64,000 bases of DNA from an uncultured Clostridia bacterium (GTDB lineage Bacteria > Bacillota > Clostridia > Lachnospirales > Anaerotignaceae): the NCBI GenBank assembly GCA_910586765.1, contig CAJUJJ010000002.1, forward strand, positions 1-64,000. Reading direction: 5' to 3'. The notes beneath the pieces were generated by a model. That model was not told where the DNA came from, did not search any database, and worked only from the letters and a program-made list of their open reading frames with translations. Position 1 is the first letter of the stretch; each line of letters begins with the position of its first letter. The translations under genes and the position numbers were made by a program. This document shows, in pieces, positions 8,019-18,700 of this stretch.

Positions 8019-9059
8019 ATGAGAGCTTTTGATTATATAAAAGAGCCAGAAAAGTTGCTTACTCCTGAAATTGTGCAGATGATCGGAAAAATTCATGAGC
8101 ACAAAGGTAAGCAAGAGCTTTTTTTGGAAGCTAATATTGATGAATTGAAAACCCTTCTTGAAGTCGCTTTGATTCAAAGTACAGGTGCTTCTAACCGTAT
8201 TGAGGGTATTTATACAACAGATAAGAGATTGGAAGAATTGGTCAGCCAAAAGGCAGAACCAAGAAACCGATCTGAGCAGGAAATCTCAGGTTACCGAGAG
8301 GTGCTTTCTACAATCCACGAAAGCTATGAGTATATTGTGCCCAGACCTAATATTATTTTACAGCTTCATCGTGATTTGTATTCCTACGCCGGTTCCGGTG
8401 GAGAATATAAAAATGCTGATAATGTAATTGCAGAAACAGATGCAGAAGGTCACCAGAAAGCAAGGTTTATTCCGGTTCCTGCCTTTCAGACTGCGGAAGC
8501 TATGGATGAATTGTGCAGACAGTTTTTAGAAGCATGGAATACTGATAAAATTGATAGATTACTTTTGATACCTATGTTTATTCTGGATTTCCTCTGTATC
8601 CACCCTTTCAATGACGGAAACGGACGCATGAGCCGTTTACTGTCGCTTCTTTTGTACTATAAGGCAGGATATATTGTAGGAAAATATGTCAGCATGGAAA
8701 TGTTGATTGAAAAAACAAAGGAAACTTACTATGAAGCATTGCAGGCAAGTTCGACAGGATGGCATGAAAATGAGAACAGCTATGAGCCTTTTGTTAAGTA
8801 TTATCTGGGTATCATGCTGAAAGCATATAATGAATTTGAAAGCCGTGTAGAACATTTAAAGAACCGCACTCTTTCTAAGCCCGAAAGAATTAAAGCGATG
8901 ATTGATCAGAAAGTTGGTAAAATCACAAAGAAAGAAATTATGGATGCTCACCCTGATATAAGCAAAACCACGGTGGAACGCACTCTGGCAGATTTAGTTA
9001 AGAGTGAGTACATTGCGAAGGTCGGTTCAGGTCCGGCTACAGGATATGTAAAAATCTAA
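8019..9059 (+). CDS. Fic-domain AMP-transferase with C-terminal winged HTH
   Basis: 346 residues. The Fic motif HPFNDGNGRMSR lies at about 193-204 and is complete (His plus the GNGRxxR anion hole), so AMPylation-type nucleotide transfer is expected. An N-terminal inhibitory motif, SNRIEG, lies at about 62-67, which fits class II, self-inhibited Fic proteins. Residues ~285-346 look like a winged helix (KTTVERTLADLVKSEYIAKV), suggesting DNA binding. No separate antitoxin gene is adjacent. The gene lies alone between matched inverted repeats and breaks the usual ICE order, so it appears to be acquired cargo. It may autoregulate through the GAGGTAGATA repeats; that is inference. Confidence 0.88.
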   Translation: MRAFDYIKEPEKLLTPEIVQMIGKIHEHKGKQELFLEANIDELKTLLEVALIQSTGASNRIEGIYTTDKRLEELVSQKAEPRNRSEQEISGYREVLSTIHESYEYIVPRPNIILQLHRDLYSYAGSGGEYKNADNVIAETDAEGHQKARFIPVPAFQTAEAMDELCRQFLEAWNTDKIDRLLLIPMFILDFLCIHPFNDGNGRMSRLLSLLLYYKAGYIVGKYVSMEMLIEKTKETYYEALQASSTGWHENENSYEPFVKYYLGIMLKAYNEFESRVEHLKNRTLSKPERIKAMIDQKVGKITKKEIMDAHPDISKTTVERTLADLVKSEYIAKVGSGPATGYVKI

Positions 9060-9071
9060 GTCATAAATTAT

Positions 9072-9127
9072 TTATCTACCTCATTTCATATACAGATGAG
9101 GTAGATATTTTTACGATGACGGAGATT
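9072..9127 (-). repeat. Right 56-bp inverted repeat of the Fic cassette
   Basis: Reverse complement of the left repeat in its outer 12 bp (ATGACGGAGATT) and inner 16 bp (TTATCTACCTCATTTC), with an identical 28-nt spacer length. The spacer holds one more GATGAGGTAGATA in the opposite relative orientation. No clear target-site duplication is visible immediately outside the two repeats. Confidence 0.8.
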
Positions 9128-9180
9128 ATAAAACAGAAAATTGTGTCAGGTTGCAAAAATTCTTTCCGAACTTTTTACAT

Positions 9181-9219
9181 AGCAGTCATGCACTACGGTG
9201 TGTGGCTGCTAATTTTTTT
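9181..9219 (+). terminator. Leader hairpin/terminator before topB
   Basis: AGCAG..CA pairs with TG..CTGCT around a GC-rich loop, followed by AATTTTTTT. It lies about 20 nt before the topB start, so it could act as an attenuator of topB as well as a terminator of upstream transcripts. Confidence 0.6.
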
Positions 9220-9238
9220 GCGAAAGGAGCAGATGCAA

Positions 9239-11314
9239 ATGAAATTAGTTTTGGCTGAAAAGCCCTCGGTTGCACAGAGCATTGCCAAAGTGTTAGGTGC
9301 TGCCAAGCGTGAGGATGGCTACTTAGAGGGAAACGGATATGTGGTCAGCTGGTGTGTGGGGCATTTGGTGGAGCTGGCACAGCCGGAAGCCTATGATGCG
9401 AAGTACAGCAAATGGGCTTATGCAGATCTGCCTATTTTCCCGATGGACTGGCAGTATGAGGTTTCTGCCGGTACGAAAAAACAGTTTGGGATTCTGAAAA
9501 AGCTCATGGCCAGAGAAGATGTTGCGAGTCTTGTGTGTGCAACAGATGCCGGTCGTGAGGGCGAGCTGATCTTTCGGTTGGTGTACCACAAAGCCGGGTG
9601 CAGAAAGCCGTTTGAGCGGCTTTGGATTTCCTCGATGGAAGATGTAGCAATCAAGGAGGGCTTTGAAAATCTCAGGTCTGGAACGGAATATGATGCTTTG
9701 TATGAAGCAGCACTGTGTCGAGAGCGAGCCGACTGGATTGTTGGCATTAACGCTACTCGACTTTTTTCAACCCTTTACGGGCAGACCCTGAATGTCGGTC
9801 GTGTTATGACCCCTACCCTTGCCATGGCTGTCATGCGGGAAGCTGCCATTTCCGCATTCAAGCCTGAACCGTTCTACACAGTTCAGATTGGATTGGATGG
9901 TTTTACGGCTGCAAGCGAACGATTCAAAACCAAGGAAGCAGCGGAAGCTGTCAGACAAAACTGTTCGGTGGCAATCGTTCAAAAAGCTGAATGTAAGGAG
10001 AAAACAGAAAAGCCGCCTGCGCTCTATGACCTGACCAGTTTACAGAGAGAAGCCAACCGTGTGCTTGGCTACACGGCACAGCAGACCTTGGACTACACGC
10101 AGAATCTCTATGAAAAGAAGCTGGTCACTTATCCCCGTACCGACAGCAGGTTTCTGACGGAAGATATGGCACACAGCCTGCCCGACCTCGTAAAGCTGGC
10201 TTTCCACACATTCCCCGTGGAGGATGTGGATAACATACCAGTTCATGCAGAGCAGGTTGTGAATAACAAAAAGGTCACAGATCACCACGCCATCATTCCG
10301 ACCAAAGAATTGCAGAAATGCAATCTGAGCGAACTTCCCAAGGGTGAACTTGCAATTTTGCAACTGATTTCCAATCGGCTGTGTGTTGCAGTGGGAGATC
10401 CACACCGATACGCAGAGACAGTCATTGAACTGGACTGCGGCGGCACAGCGTTCTCCGCAAAGGGCAAAACCATCGTGCAGAACGGATGGAAGGCTCTGAT
10501 TCATAAGGGTTCTTCGACAAAAAACGACGAAAACGAACAGGCACTTCCTGCGGTATCCGTTGGGGACGAGCGGAAGGTGCTTGGTTCTGAAATCAAGGAA
10601 GGAAAAACTTCTCCTCCTAAACACTTTACCGAGGATACGCTGCTTTCTGCTATGGAAACAGCCGGTGCAGATGAAATGCCAGAGGATGTCGAGCGAAAAG
10701 GTCTGGGAACTCCTGCGACTCGTGCCGGTATCATTGAGAAGCTGGTTCGCATCGGTTTTCTGGAGCGTAAGGGCGATAAGAAAACCAAACACCTGATTCC
10801 GACTCACAAGGGTACGGCTCTGGTAACAGTCATGCCGGAACAGATTCAGTCCCCCTCCATGACGGCGGATTGGGAAGAAAAATTGTTGCTCATTGAAAAA
10901 GGCGAATATGCCAGCGAGGATTTTATGGACGAGATCAAAGATGTGATTGCCGGTCTGATTCAGAACTATGAAGTGATCCGTGATTCCGAGGTACTGATGT
11001 CGAAAGAAGCCAATTCTATCGGCAAATGCCCGCTCTGCGGGAGTGCTGTGGAGGACAAGTCCAAGGGATACTTCTGTTCTAATCGAGGGTGCAGGTTTGC
11101 CCTTTGGAAAAACAATCGTTACTTTGCGAGTATCGGCAAGAGCATGACTTCTGCCACGGCGCAGAAACTGCTCGGTTCCGGCAAGGTAAAGCTCAAGAAT
11201 TGCAAGTCCGCAAGGACGGGCAACACCTTTGATGCCACCGTTTTTATGGAGGTATCGGAGGATGGCAGGACGAAGTTCAGCATGGAATTTGATAATGGAG
11301 GAAAAAGCAAATGA
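9239..11314 (+). CDS. topB: DNA topoisomerase III
   Basis: 691 residues, type IA topoisomerase that passes single strands and can resolve transfer or replication intermediates. The TOPRIM domain has KLVLAEKPSVAQSIAKVLG at the N-terminus and DAGREGELIF at about 100. The active-site Tyr is in YPRTDSRFL (about residue 298). A C-terminal four-Cys zinc ribbon (CPLCGSAVED...CSNRGCRFALW) is present at about 598-625. Of two nearby ATGs (9233 and 9239), the second has better spacing from GGAG at 9226-9229. ICE-borne topB is standard in this family. Its stop overlaps the next start (ATGA). Confidence 0.95.
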   Translation: MKLVLAEKPSVAQSIAKVLGAAKREDGYLEGNGYVVSWCVGHLVELAQPEAYDAKYSKWAYADLPIFPMDWQYEVSAGTKKQFGILKKLMAREDVASLVCATDAGREGELIFRLVYHKAGCRKPFERLWISSMEDVAIKEGFENLRSGTEYDALYEAALCRERADWIVGINATRLFSTLYGQTLNVGRVMTPTLAMAVMREAAISAFKPEPFYTVQIGLDGFTAASERFKTKEAAEAVRQNCSVAIVQKAECKEKTEKPPALYDLTSLQREANRVLGYTAQQTLDYTQNLYEKKLVTYPRTDSRFLTEDMAHSLPDLVKLAFHTFPVEDVDNIPVHAEQVVNNKKVTDHHAIIPTKELQKCNLSELPKGELAILQLISNRLCVAVGDPHRYAETVIELDCGGTAFSAKGKTIVQNGWKALIHKGSSTKNDENEQALPAVSVGDERKVLGSEIKEGKTSPPKHFTEDTLLSAMETAGADEMPEDVERKGLGTPATRAGIIEKLVRIGFLERKGDKKTKHLIPTHKGTALVTVMPEQIQSPSMTADWEEKLLLIEKGEYASEDFMDEIKDVIAGLIQNYEVIRDSEVLMSKEANSIGKCPLCGSAVEDKSKGYFCSNRGCRFALWKNNRYFASIGKSMTSATAQKLLGSGKVKLKNCKSARTGNTFDATVFMEVSEDGRTKFSMEFDNGGKSK

Positions 11315-11916
11315 CGAATGAGTACAACCCGGACGGTAAGGAAATCCGATTTATCGACAGCCATTATATGGATTTGTTTCATATCCCCGATGGCAGCTGT
11401 GTGCAGATTCACTACCCAGATGAAACGGTTGTGAAGCCCTGCACCTTCATTGACGAGTACCATACGCAGATCGGATACAATGTGTTTCATATCTGCCAGT
11501 TTGCAGAGATTATGGAGCGCAACGGCGCAAGCTATATGCCGGAGCCTGAGATTATGGGCGATGAAGCCGCATGGAAGGTCGGAAAGGATAGAATCCTTGC
11601 GGTGCAGACCTGCGAAGATGGTTATGACTACACCCTGTTAGATGAAAACTACAACGAGATTGATGGCGGGCAAGTCGATAACCCTGAACTGTCCATGATT
11701 GAAGTCCGTCAGGATATTCTGGAATCCTTTGGACTGGAGCGCCGGGAGCTGCGGGCGATGTTCTTTGAGGATGTCATGGAGCAGATGTTTGAAAACGGCA
11801 GACTGGCGATAGATGTACCAGAAAAACGAGAATCTGTTATGGAAAAGCTGATGCAGACCGGAGAAAAGGCTGCACCGAGCAGCCATTCTCATAAACCCAA
11901 GGAACCTGAACGATAA
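11311..11916 (+). CDS. LPD28-like ICE accessory protein
   Basis: 201 residues, start overlapping the topB stop (ATGA). The N-terminal half contains DSHYMDLFHIPDGSCVQI and DEYHTQIGYNVFHICQFAE, which I associate with LPD28-type domains that recur in polyvalent mobile-element proteins. The C-terminus (about 120-200) is acidic and helical, ending in a basic Pro/Ser-rich tail. No enzyme motif is visible. It is cotranscribed with topB and the YodL-like gene. Function unknown; family assignment moderate. Confidence 0.6.
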   Translation: MTNEYNPDGKEIRFIDSHYMDLFHIPDGSCVQIHYPDETVVKPCTFIDEYHTQIGYNVFHICQFAEIMERNGASYMPEPEIMGDEAAWKVGKDRILAVQTCEDGYDYTLLDENYNEIDGGQVDNPELSMIEVRQDILESFGLERRELRAMFFEDVMEQMFENGRLAIDVPEKRESVMEKLMQTGEKAAPSSHSHKPKEPER

Positions 11917-11929
11917 GGAGGACACGGAT

Positions 11930-12526
11930 ATGAAAAACGAAAAATGGGATGATGTTCACGGAAATACCACCCCGGATGACAAAATGGTTGCTTTTCTGGA
12001 AAGCCCCACGGATTCCTATGCGATTCTTCAGCTGCGGGAAGATGTAGAGGACAACATCCCGCTCATGTTTGCAAATTACAGCTACCTTCAGAAGAAAGAA
12101 ATGGAGCCTGAGATTGACCGTTACGAGGTGGTCTATCATGGCTCCATTTCTATGTCCGGGGATGTAGATCGTCAGCTGGAAGATCTGTATGTGAAGTTCA
12201 ATATTGACCACCCGAATGATTTTCGTGGTCACAGTATGTCGGTCAGCGACATCGTAGCCTTAAAGGTAGCCGGTGAGGTATCCTTTCACTATGTAGATTC
12301 TGTCGGGTTTCAGAAGCTGGAAAACTTTATGAAGTCCGAAAACTATCTGAAAAACGCAGAGATGGCAATGGAAGATGATTATGGGATGATTGACGGTATT
12401 ATCAATAACGGAAAAGCGCCTGGATTAGAGGAACGCCCTTCGGTATTGGAACAGTTAAAGGAAAAGCCTGTGCCGGATGTTGCCCATAAGCCGCCCAAGA
12501 GCCACCCGGAAAGGGAGATTGAATGA
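11930..12526 (+). CDS. YodL-like/DUF4316-type protein
   Basis: 198 residues. Residues ~28-140 carry the YodL-like pattern SYAILQLREDVEDN, RYEVVYHGSI, LYVKFNIDHPNDFRGHS and SVSDIVALKVAG, found in many Tn1549-type elements alone or fused in giant polyvalent proteins. ATG follows AAGGAGG. The C-terminal tail (ERPSVLEQLKEKP) resembles short tails found on neighbouring ICE proteins, including the giant helicase downstream. No known activity. Confidence 0.7.
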   Translation: MKNEKWDDVHGNTTPDDKMVAFLESPTDSYAILQLREDVEDNIPLMFANYSYLQKKEMEPEIDRYEVVYHGSISMSGDVDRQLEDLYVKFNIDHPNDFRGHSMSVSDIVALKVAGEVSFHYVDSVGFQKLENFMKSENYLKNAEMAMEDDYGMIDGIINNGKAPGLEERPSVLEQLKEKPVPDVAHKPPKSHPEREIE

Positions 12527-12729
12527 TGGATTTCACACAAGATGAGCGGAACATGATGATGCTTTACAGCCCTGGCACAAGGTCAGGGCTGTGTGAAGCA
12601 TTGACACTGATGAAGGAACAGCTTTCGGAGGACGAGTCAGAGCTTTTTGCTTTGGCAGACTCGGTTCTCCGTAAAGTTTCAGCCATGGACGATGCCGCCT
12701 TTGAGAAGCTGAACCTTTATCCGGATTGA
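12523..12729 (+). CDS. Transposon-transfer assisting (TTAP-like) small protein
   Basis: 68 residues, helical and acidic: a start of the MDFTQDERNMMMLYSPGTRSG kind, a middle of acidic helices, and the ending FEKLNLYPD match the small transposon-transfer assisting family of these ICEs. The ATG overlaps the previous stop (ATGA). An immediately following ATG at 12526 is equally possible and better spaced from GGGAG. Role is known only by association with transfer. Confidence 0.7.
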   Translation: MMDFTQDERNMMMLYSPGTRSGLCEALTLMKEQLSEDESELFALADSVLRKVSAMDDAAFEKLNLYPD

Positions 12730-12747
12730 TAGGATTGGAGGGATACA

Positions 12748-15700
12748 ATGAACGCAAAAGAGCGATTTTATTCCGGGTTAGCAAAAGAAACGATCGGGAA
12801 AATCACCTCGAACACAGATAACTGGACTTCGTTTTTGAGAACGATGTCCCGCAACTATGAGTTCACCTATCCGGAACAGGTGATGATTTATGCTCAGCGC
12901 CCCAATGCGACCTTTTGCAAGCCCTATGAAGACTGGAACGCTGAAAATTACCGCAGATATGTAAAGCGTGGCTCTACCGGTATTGCCCTGTTTGTGATGA
13001 ACAGAGATAAACCGTATCTGCGCTATGTGTTTGATGTGGCGGATACCGGCGTTCGCCGTTCTTCCCCGGAACTGAAACCGTGGGAGGTGACGCCTGAAAA
13101 CCGCTCCTATGTCATGGAAGCGATGGAGCGCACCTTCGGTGTTGCCGCTGACGGGGTGCTGGAAGCACAGCTTGAAGATATTGCATCCGCACTGGCGGCT
13201 GAGTATTGGGACGATTACAAAAAGCAGTTCCTCGACATCGTTGCCAACAGCTTCCTTGAGGAGTATGATGAACTCAACATCGAAGTAGCTTTCAAAAATG
13301 CGGTGGCAAACAGCGTATCCTATACGATGTATTGCCGGTTCGTGGAAAGTCCCGACAACTACTTCGAGCATGAGGATTTCCAGGAGGTGTTTGATTTTAA
13401 CACCAGACAGACGGTAAATGCCCTTGGTACTGCGGTGAATGCCATCAGCACAAGGATGTTTCAGGAAATCGAAAAAGCGATTGGAGAACACGAGCAGATC
13501 AGAGCTACTGAAAGGAGTGCAGATTATGAGCGAGATGACTTACAGACAGGTCGGAGATTATCAGATTCCGAACCTTCAGTTAGAGAACGAGGGAGAGAAA
13601 CCTCTGGGCAAGTACGGCAGGATGCGTCAAGCATTTTTGGAGCAGAACAATCCGATGCTCCTGAACGACATGATTCTGACGGAGAGCCTGTTCCCGCACC
13701 TGTGGGAGATCGAGGAAACGGCGAAAGCCAGAGTGGAGTTTCTGATGGAGCAGTACCTGAAGGACAGCCCCGCACCGGACAAGGAAACGCAGCAGATGGC
13801 GTGGGTGCAGCACATGAACAGCCTGAAAGCACAGGCGGAGGAAGTCGTGATGACGGAGCTTATCAACAGCTGAGTCTGAACCTTTTCCTCTCCGAAAATG
13901 AACAAATCAGTTTTATCGACCGAGCAGAGAGCTTTACGCCCTCTGCTTTTTCTTTTGCCCAGGAAGAAATCGACCACTTCCTTCTGCTTGGCAGCAATAC
14001 CGATGAAGCCCGAAAAGTCGTAGCGCTGGAATATATGAAGCAGAAGCCGTTGGAAGAAATCGTTCAGACCTTAAAGCAGGTCTATCACGGCGGCTATGGT
14101 CTGAAAGAAGATAGCGGGAATATCTGTGCATGGTATGCCGAGGACGGTATCCACCTTGCCAAAGGTTCCTCTGCCATTGATAGTCCCAGAGCGCAGATCG
14201 TTTCTTGGAAAACGGTTGCCGAGCGTATCGGAGAACTGCTTGAAAACGGTCGGTTCGCAACCAATGTGGAACTGGTAGAAGCTCCCGGATATGAGCGGCA
14301 GAAGCTGGCTGAATCCCTGTGGCATCTTTATCACGATTTGAGTGAAGAAGCCCGTGCTGGCAGCTATCTGGCAATTCTCCATCAGGAACCGTTTCGTGGG
14401 TTTCCTGATGAAACCGCAGACTTGGCTGAAAAGTTGGATGACCCTCGTTTCCACGCAACCTTGGTACAGCAGTATTCGGAATTTAGAAAAGCCCTTGCGG
14501 AAAATCCTGATCTGCTTCGTTTTCACTATCACAAGCTGAATCTCATTCAGAAACAGCTGTATGAGCTGAATCTGCCTTTGCGTGAGTATCAGACCGATAT
14601 GATGCAGATGCCCCTTGTCCGCCAGTTCATTACGGATGATGAAGTCAATGCAGACTTGACCCGTGGAAGTGGCTTTTCCGGTGGCAAAGCCCGTATTTAT
14701 AACTACTGGCAGGAGAATCATTCTGCCAAAGAAAAGATGGATTTCTTGAAGCATGAGTACGGAACCGGTGGCCATTCCCATGCCTGCTCCGGCGCAACGC
14801 ACAGCGGTCAGGATCACGATGCCAAGGGTGTTGCTTACACCAAGAGCGGCTGCGATAAATTGCAGATGTCCTGGGCGCAGGTGGTGCAGAGAATCGACGG
14901 TCTGATGCGAAAGGGACGCTACCTCAGCCCAGAGGAAGAAGTGGAACGACAGGCTATCGAAGAAGCTAAAACTGATCCGTTGGAAGATGTTTATGACCGT
15001 TTCGCAGTAATTGATACTGAGGATGGCGAGTATGCAATCTGGGATAATCAGACCGATGACTACTATGTAGACCCGGAAGGCGTTACGGAATACTTCACGG
15101 ACGAATGGCTTGCCAATGACTATCTGGAGGAAGTTCGGCAGTCCGTAGCTGCGATGGAGTCGGTTCAGCCAGAAGCGCCTGCGGCAGAATCTGCCGAAGT
15201 TGTAGAAGCATCTGCTTCCGAGGAACCGGAATGGAACTATCAGGTCGGTGACACGGTATATCTGGACGATACTGCTTTCCGTGTGGAGCAGATTACGGAC
15301 AGAGAGGTTCAGCTGCGTGACCCTGCCCTTGCCTATCCGATCTTCCGTGCCGAGAATCGTGAAAACTTCGAGCGTATGCTCTCGCAGGACGAAAGAAACC
15401 ATGCGGTAAGGGTTGATGCCCAAACCGAAGAAAAGCCCGTTACAGAGGATTTTCTGGGCGAAACCGAACCGAGGGACTACACCCCTGAGTATCAGCTGTT
15501 AGACCGTCTGCGTATGGACTGCGAATACTTCCTTGGTGCAGGACAGCACAGCGAAAAGCATCTGTGGGCAGGCAACCGCCATGCACAGATTGCCAAGATG
15601 CGTGAGCTGTATGAAATGATTCCCGACAAACCAGAATGGCTGACACCTGAGATGATTAACAGCTACGAGGAGCGCATGGCTCCCCGCTATCTGGTTGCCG

Positions 15701-18700
15701 CCTACCATCACTTTGAAAACGGCTTCGATGATAAACTGGACTACTACACTCTGGAAGAAGCGGAAAAAGCTGCCCAGGGCTATGTGGACGGAACCATGGA
15801 GGATGACGGATTCAAGTACGATGGTGCTGCCGTTTACGATCAGCAGGAGCATAAGTGCATCCGTATCTATGGGGACTACCCTGACGAAAAGGCACACGCA
15901 CAGGTCAGAGCCAGTGCGGAACCCGAACAGCAGGAACCGGAACACTTCATCGACCATTTTTATGTTGCCGAGGATATTCAGAAGCGGGGTGCGCTGGACA
16001 TCAAGGAATACAGTTCCTTTGATGATGCCCTGCGAGCCTACTATGCACTTCCTGACACGCAGAGAAAAGCCCTGGGTGCAATGAATACCAGAGATCTGCC
16101 GGGTAGTCTGGACTTCGTACAGTGCGTAGATGGCAAGGACACCATCATTCAGGACTACGCTAAGATGGACGGATGGCAGAATGCCGAAGTCATGAACATT
16201 ATCGCTCAGCTTGAGCAGTCCATCACCACCAGAGAAATTCCTCCCGTTCCTGCGGTGAACTTCCACATCACGGATGACAACATCGGTGAAGGTGGACCGA
16301 AGCAGAAATTCGCAAGAAACATCGCAGCCATTGAAACTCTGTTCAAACTGGAAAGCGAGAACAGGAACGCCACTTCCGAAGAACAGGAGATTTTGTCGAA
16401 TTATGTCGGTTGGGGCGGTCTGGCAGATGCCTTTGACCCGGACAAGGGAAATTGGGCGCAGGAGTATCAGACACTGAAAAACCTGCTTTCCGAGGATGAA
16501 TATGCTGCGGCAAGAGCTTCCACCCTGAACGCACATTACACCAGCCCTACGGTCATTCGCTCCATCTATGATGCGGTCGGACAGATGGGCTTTGAAACGG
16601 GAAATATTCTGGAGCCTGCTATGGGTGTCGGTAACTTCTTTGGTATGCTCCCTCCTGAAATGCAAAGCAGCCGCTTGTATGGTGTGGAACTGGATTCCAT
16701 CACCGGCAGAATTGCTCAGAAGCTCTATCCCAATGCAGAAATCAAGGTGGCTGGCTTTGAAACGACAGACCGCCGAGACTTCTATGATCTGGCTGTGGGC
16801 AATGTCCCTTTCGGCAACTACAAAGTGTCCGATAAGCCTTATGATAAGCTGGGATTCTCCATTCACAACTATTTCTTTGCCAAGGCTTTGGATCAGGTTC
16901 GTCCCGGTGGTGTGGTCGCTTTTGTGACAAGCCGTTACACCATGGATTCCAAGAACTCTGACGCAAGGCGATATATGGCGCAGAGGGCGGAACTGCTTGG
17001 TGCAATCCGTCTGCCAAACGATGCCTTTAAGAAAAACGCAGGTACGGAAGTCGTGTCTGACATCCTGTTCCTGCAAAAGCGTGACCACCCGATTGACATT
17101 GTTCCGGAATGGGTAAATCTTGACCGCACCGAAGAAGGACACACCATGAACAGCTACTTTGTCGCTCATCCTGAAATGGTTCTGGGCGATACGGTGGAAG
17201 AAAGTACCGCCTACGGTATGGATATTACGGTGCGTCCGATTGAGGGCATGGAACTGTCCGAACTTCTGAAAGAAGCGGTTTCCCACATCCAAGGAACCTA
17301 TCAGGCGGTGGAACTTCCCGAAGCAGACAAGGGCAAGGAAATCGAAACCATTCCTGCAACCCCGGATGTGAAGAATTTCTCTTATACCGTGGTGGATGGC
17401 GATGTGTACTTCCGTGAGAACTCCCTCATGCGTCGTGTAGACCTGAACGAGAAGGCAAAAGATCGTGTGATGGGCATGGTGGAACTCCGTAGTATCGTCA
17501 ATCAGCTGATTGAATATCAGCTTGAGGATTACCCGGATGAAATGATTACGCAGAAGCAGGCAGAACTAAATGATGCCTACGATGCGTTTGCCGCAAAGAA
17601 CGGGCTTATCAATAACCGAGCCAACGGTCAGGCATTTGCCGATGATTCCTCCTACTATCTTCTGTGTTCTTTGGAAAATGTGGATGAGGACGGCAATCTG
17701 AAAAGCAAGGCGGATATGTTCACCAAGAGAACCATCAAGCCGGAGCGCAGAGTGACGAGTGTGGATACGCCGTCCGAAGCTCTGGCAATCTCCATCGGTG
17801 AGCGTGGTAAGGTGGATCTGCCGTTTATGGCGCAGCTGCTTGGAACACCCGAAGAATACGATGCGATTCAGGCAGAGCTTCGAGGGGTGATCTTCAAAAA
17901 CCCGATGGCTCCCGATGCTGTGGAAGTTGGATGGCAGACTGCCGATGATTACCTTTCCGGTGATGTAAGAAGCAAGCTGCGTGTCGCACAGATGGCGGCA
18001 GACAGGGATTCTTCCTTCCGCATCAATGTAGAAGCCTTGCAGAAAGCACAGCCGAAGGACTTGGATGCGTCCGAGATTGATGTGCGTTTGGGTGCAACAT
18101 GGATTGATGCTGATTATATTCAGCAGTTCATGGAGGAAACCTTTGAAACCCCGTATTACCTGCGCCGTTCCATTGAGGTCAAGTTCTCCGAGCTGACCGC
18201 AGAGTGGCGCATCAACGGTAAGAGTTCTCCCAACTACAACGATGTTGCAGCGTATGTCACCTACGGTACAGAGCGAGCCAACGCATATCGGATTCTGGAG
18301 GAAACGCTGAATCTGAAGGATATTCGTATCTATGATACGATTGAAGATGCAGATGGTAAGCAGAAGCGTGTTCTCAACAAAAAAGAAACTACCCTGGCAC
18401 AACAGAAACAGCAGGCAATCAAGGATGCGTTCCGAGATTGGGTTTGGAGAGATCCGCACAGACGAGAAACCCTTTCCACCAAGTACAACGAACTTTTTAA
18501 CTCCACCAGACCTCGTGAGTATGATGGCTCTCATATCCGCTTCGGCGGCATGAACCCGGATATTACCCTCCGTGAACACCAGAGAAATGCTATCGCTCAT
18601 GTGCTATATGGTGGAAATACGCTGCTCGCACACGAAGTTGGTGCGGGCAAGACCTTCGAGATGGCAGCATCGGCTATGGAGAGTAAGCGGCTTGGATTGA

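Noticed and set aside
15499..17292. Long minus-strand ORF inside the helicase gene
   Set aside because: Shadow of the strongly biased codon use of the opposite strand; no domain and no ribosome binding site.
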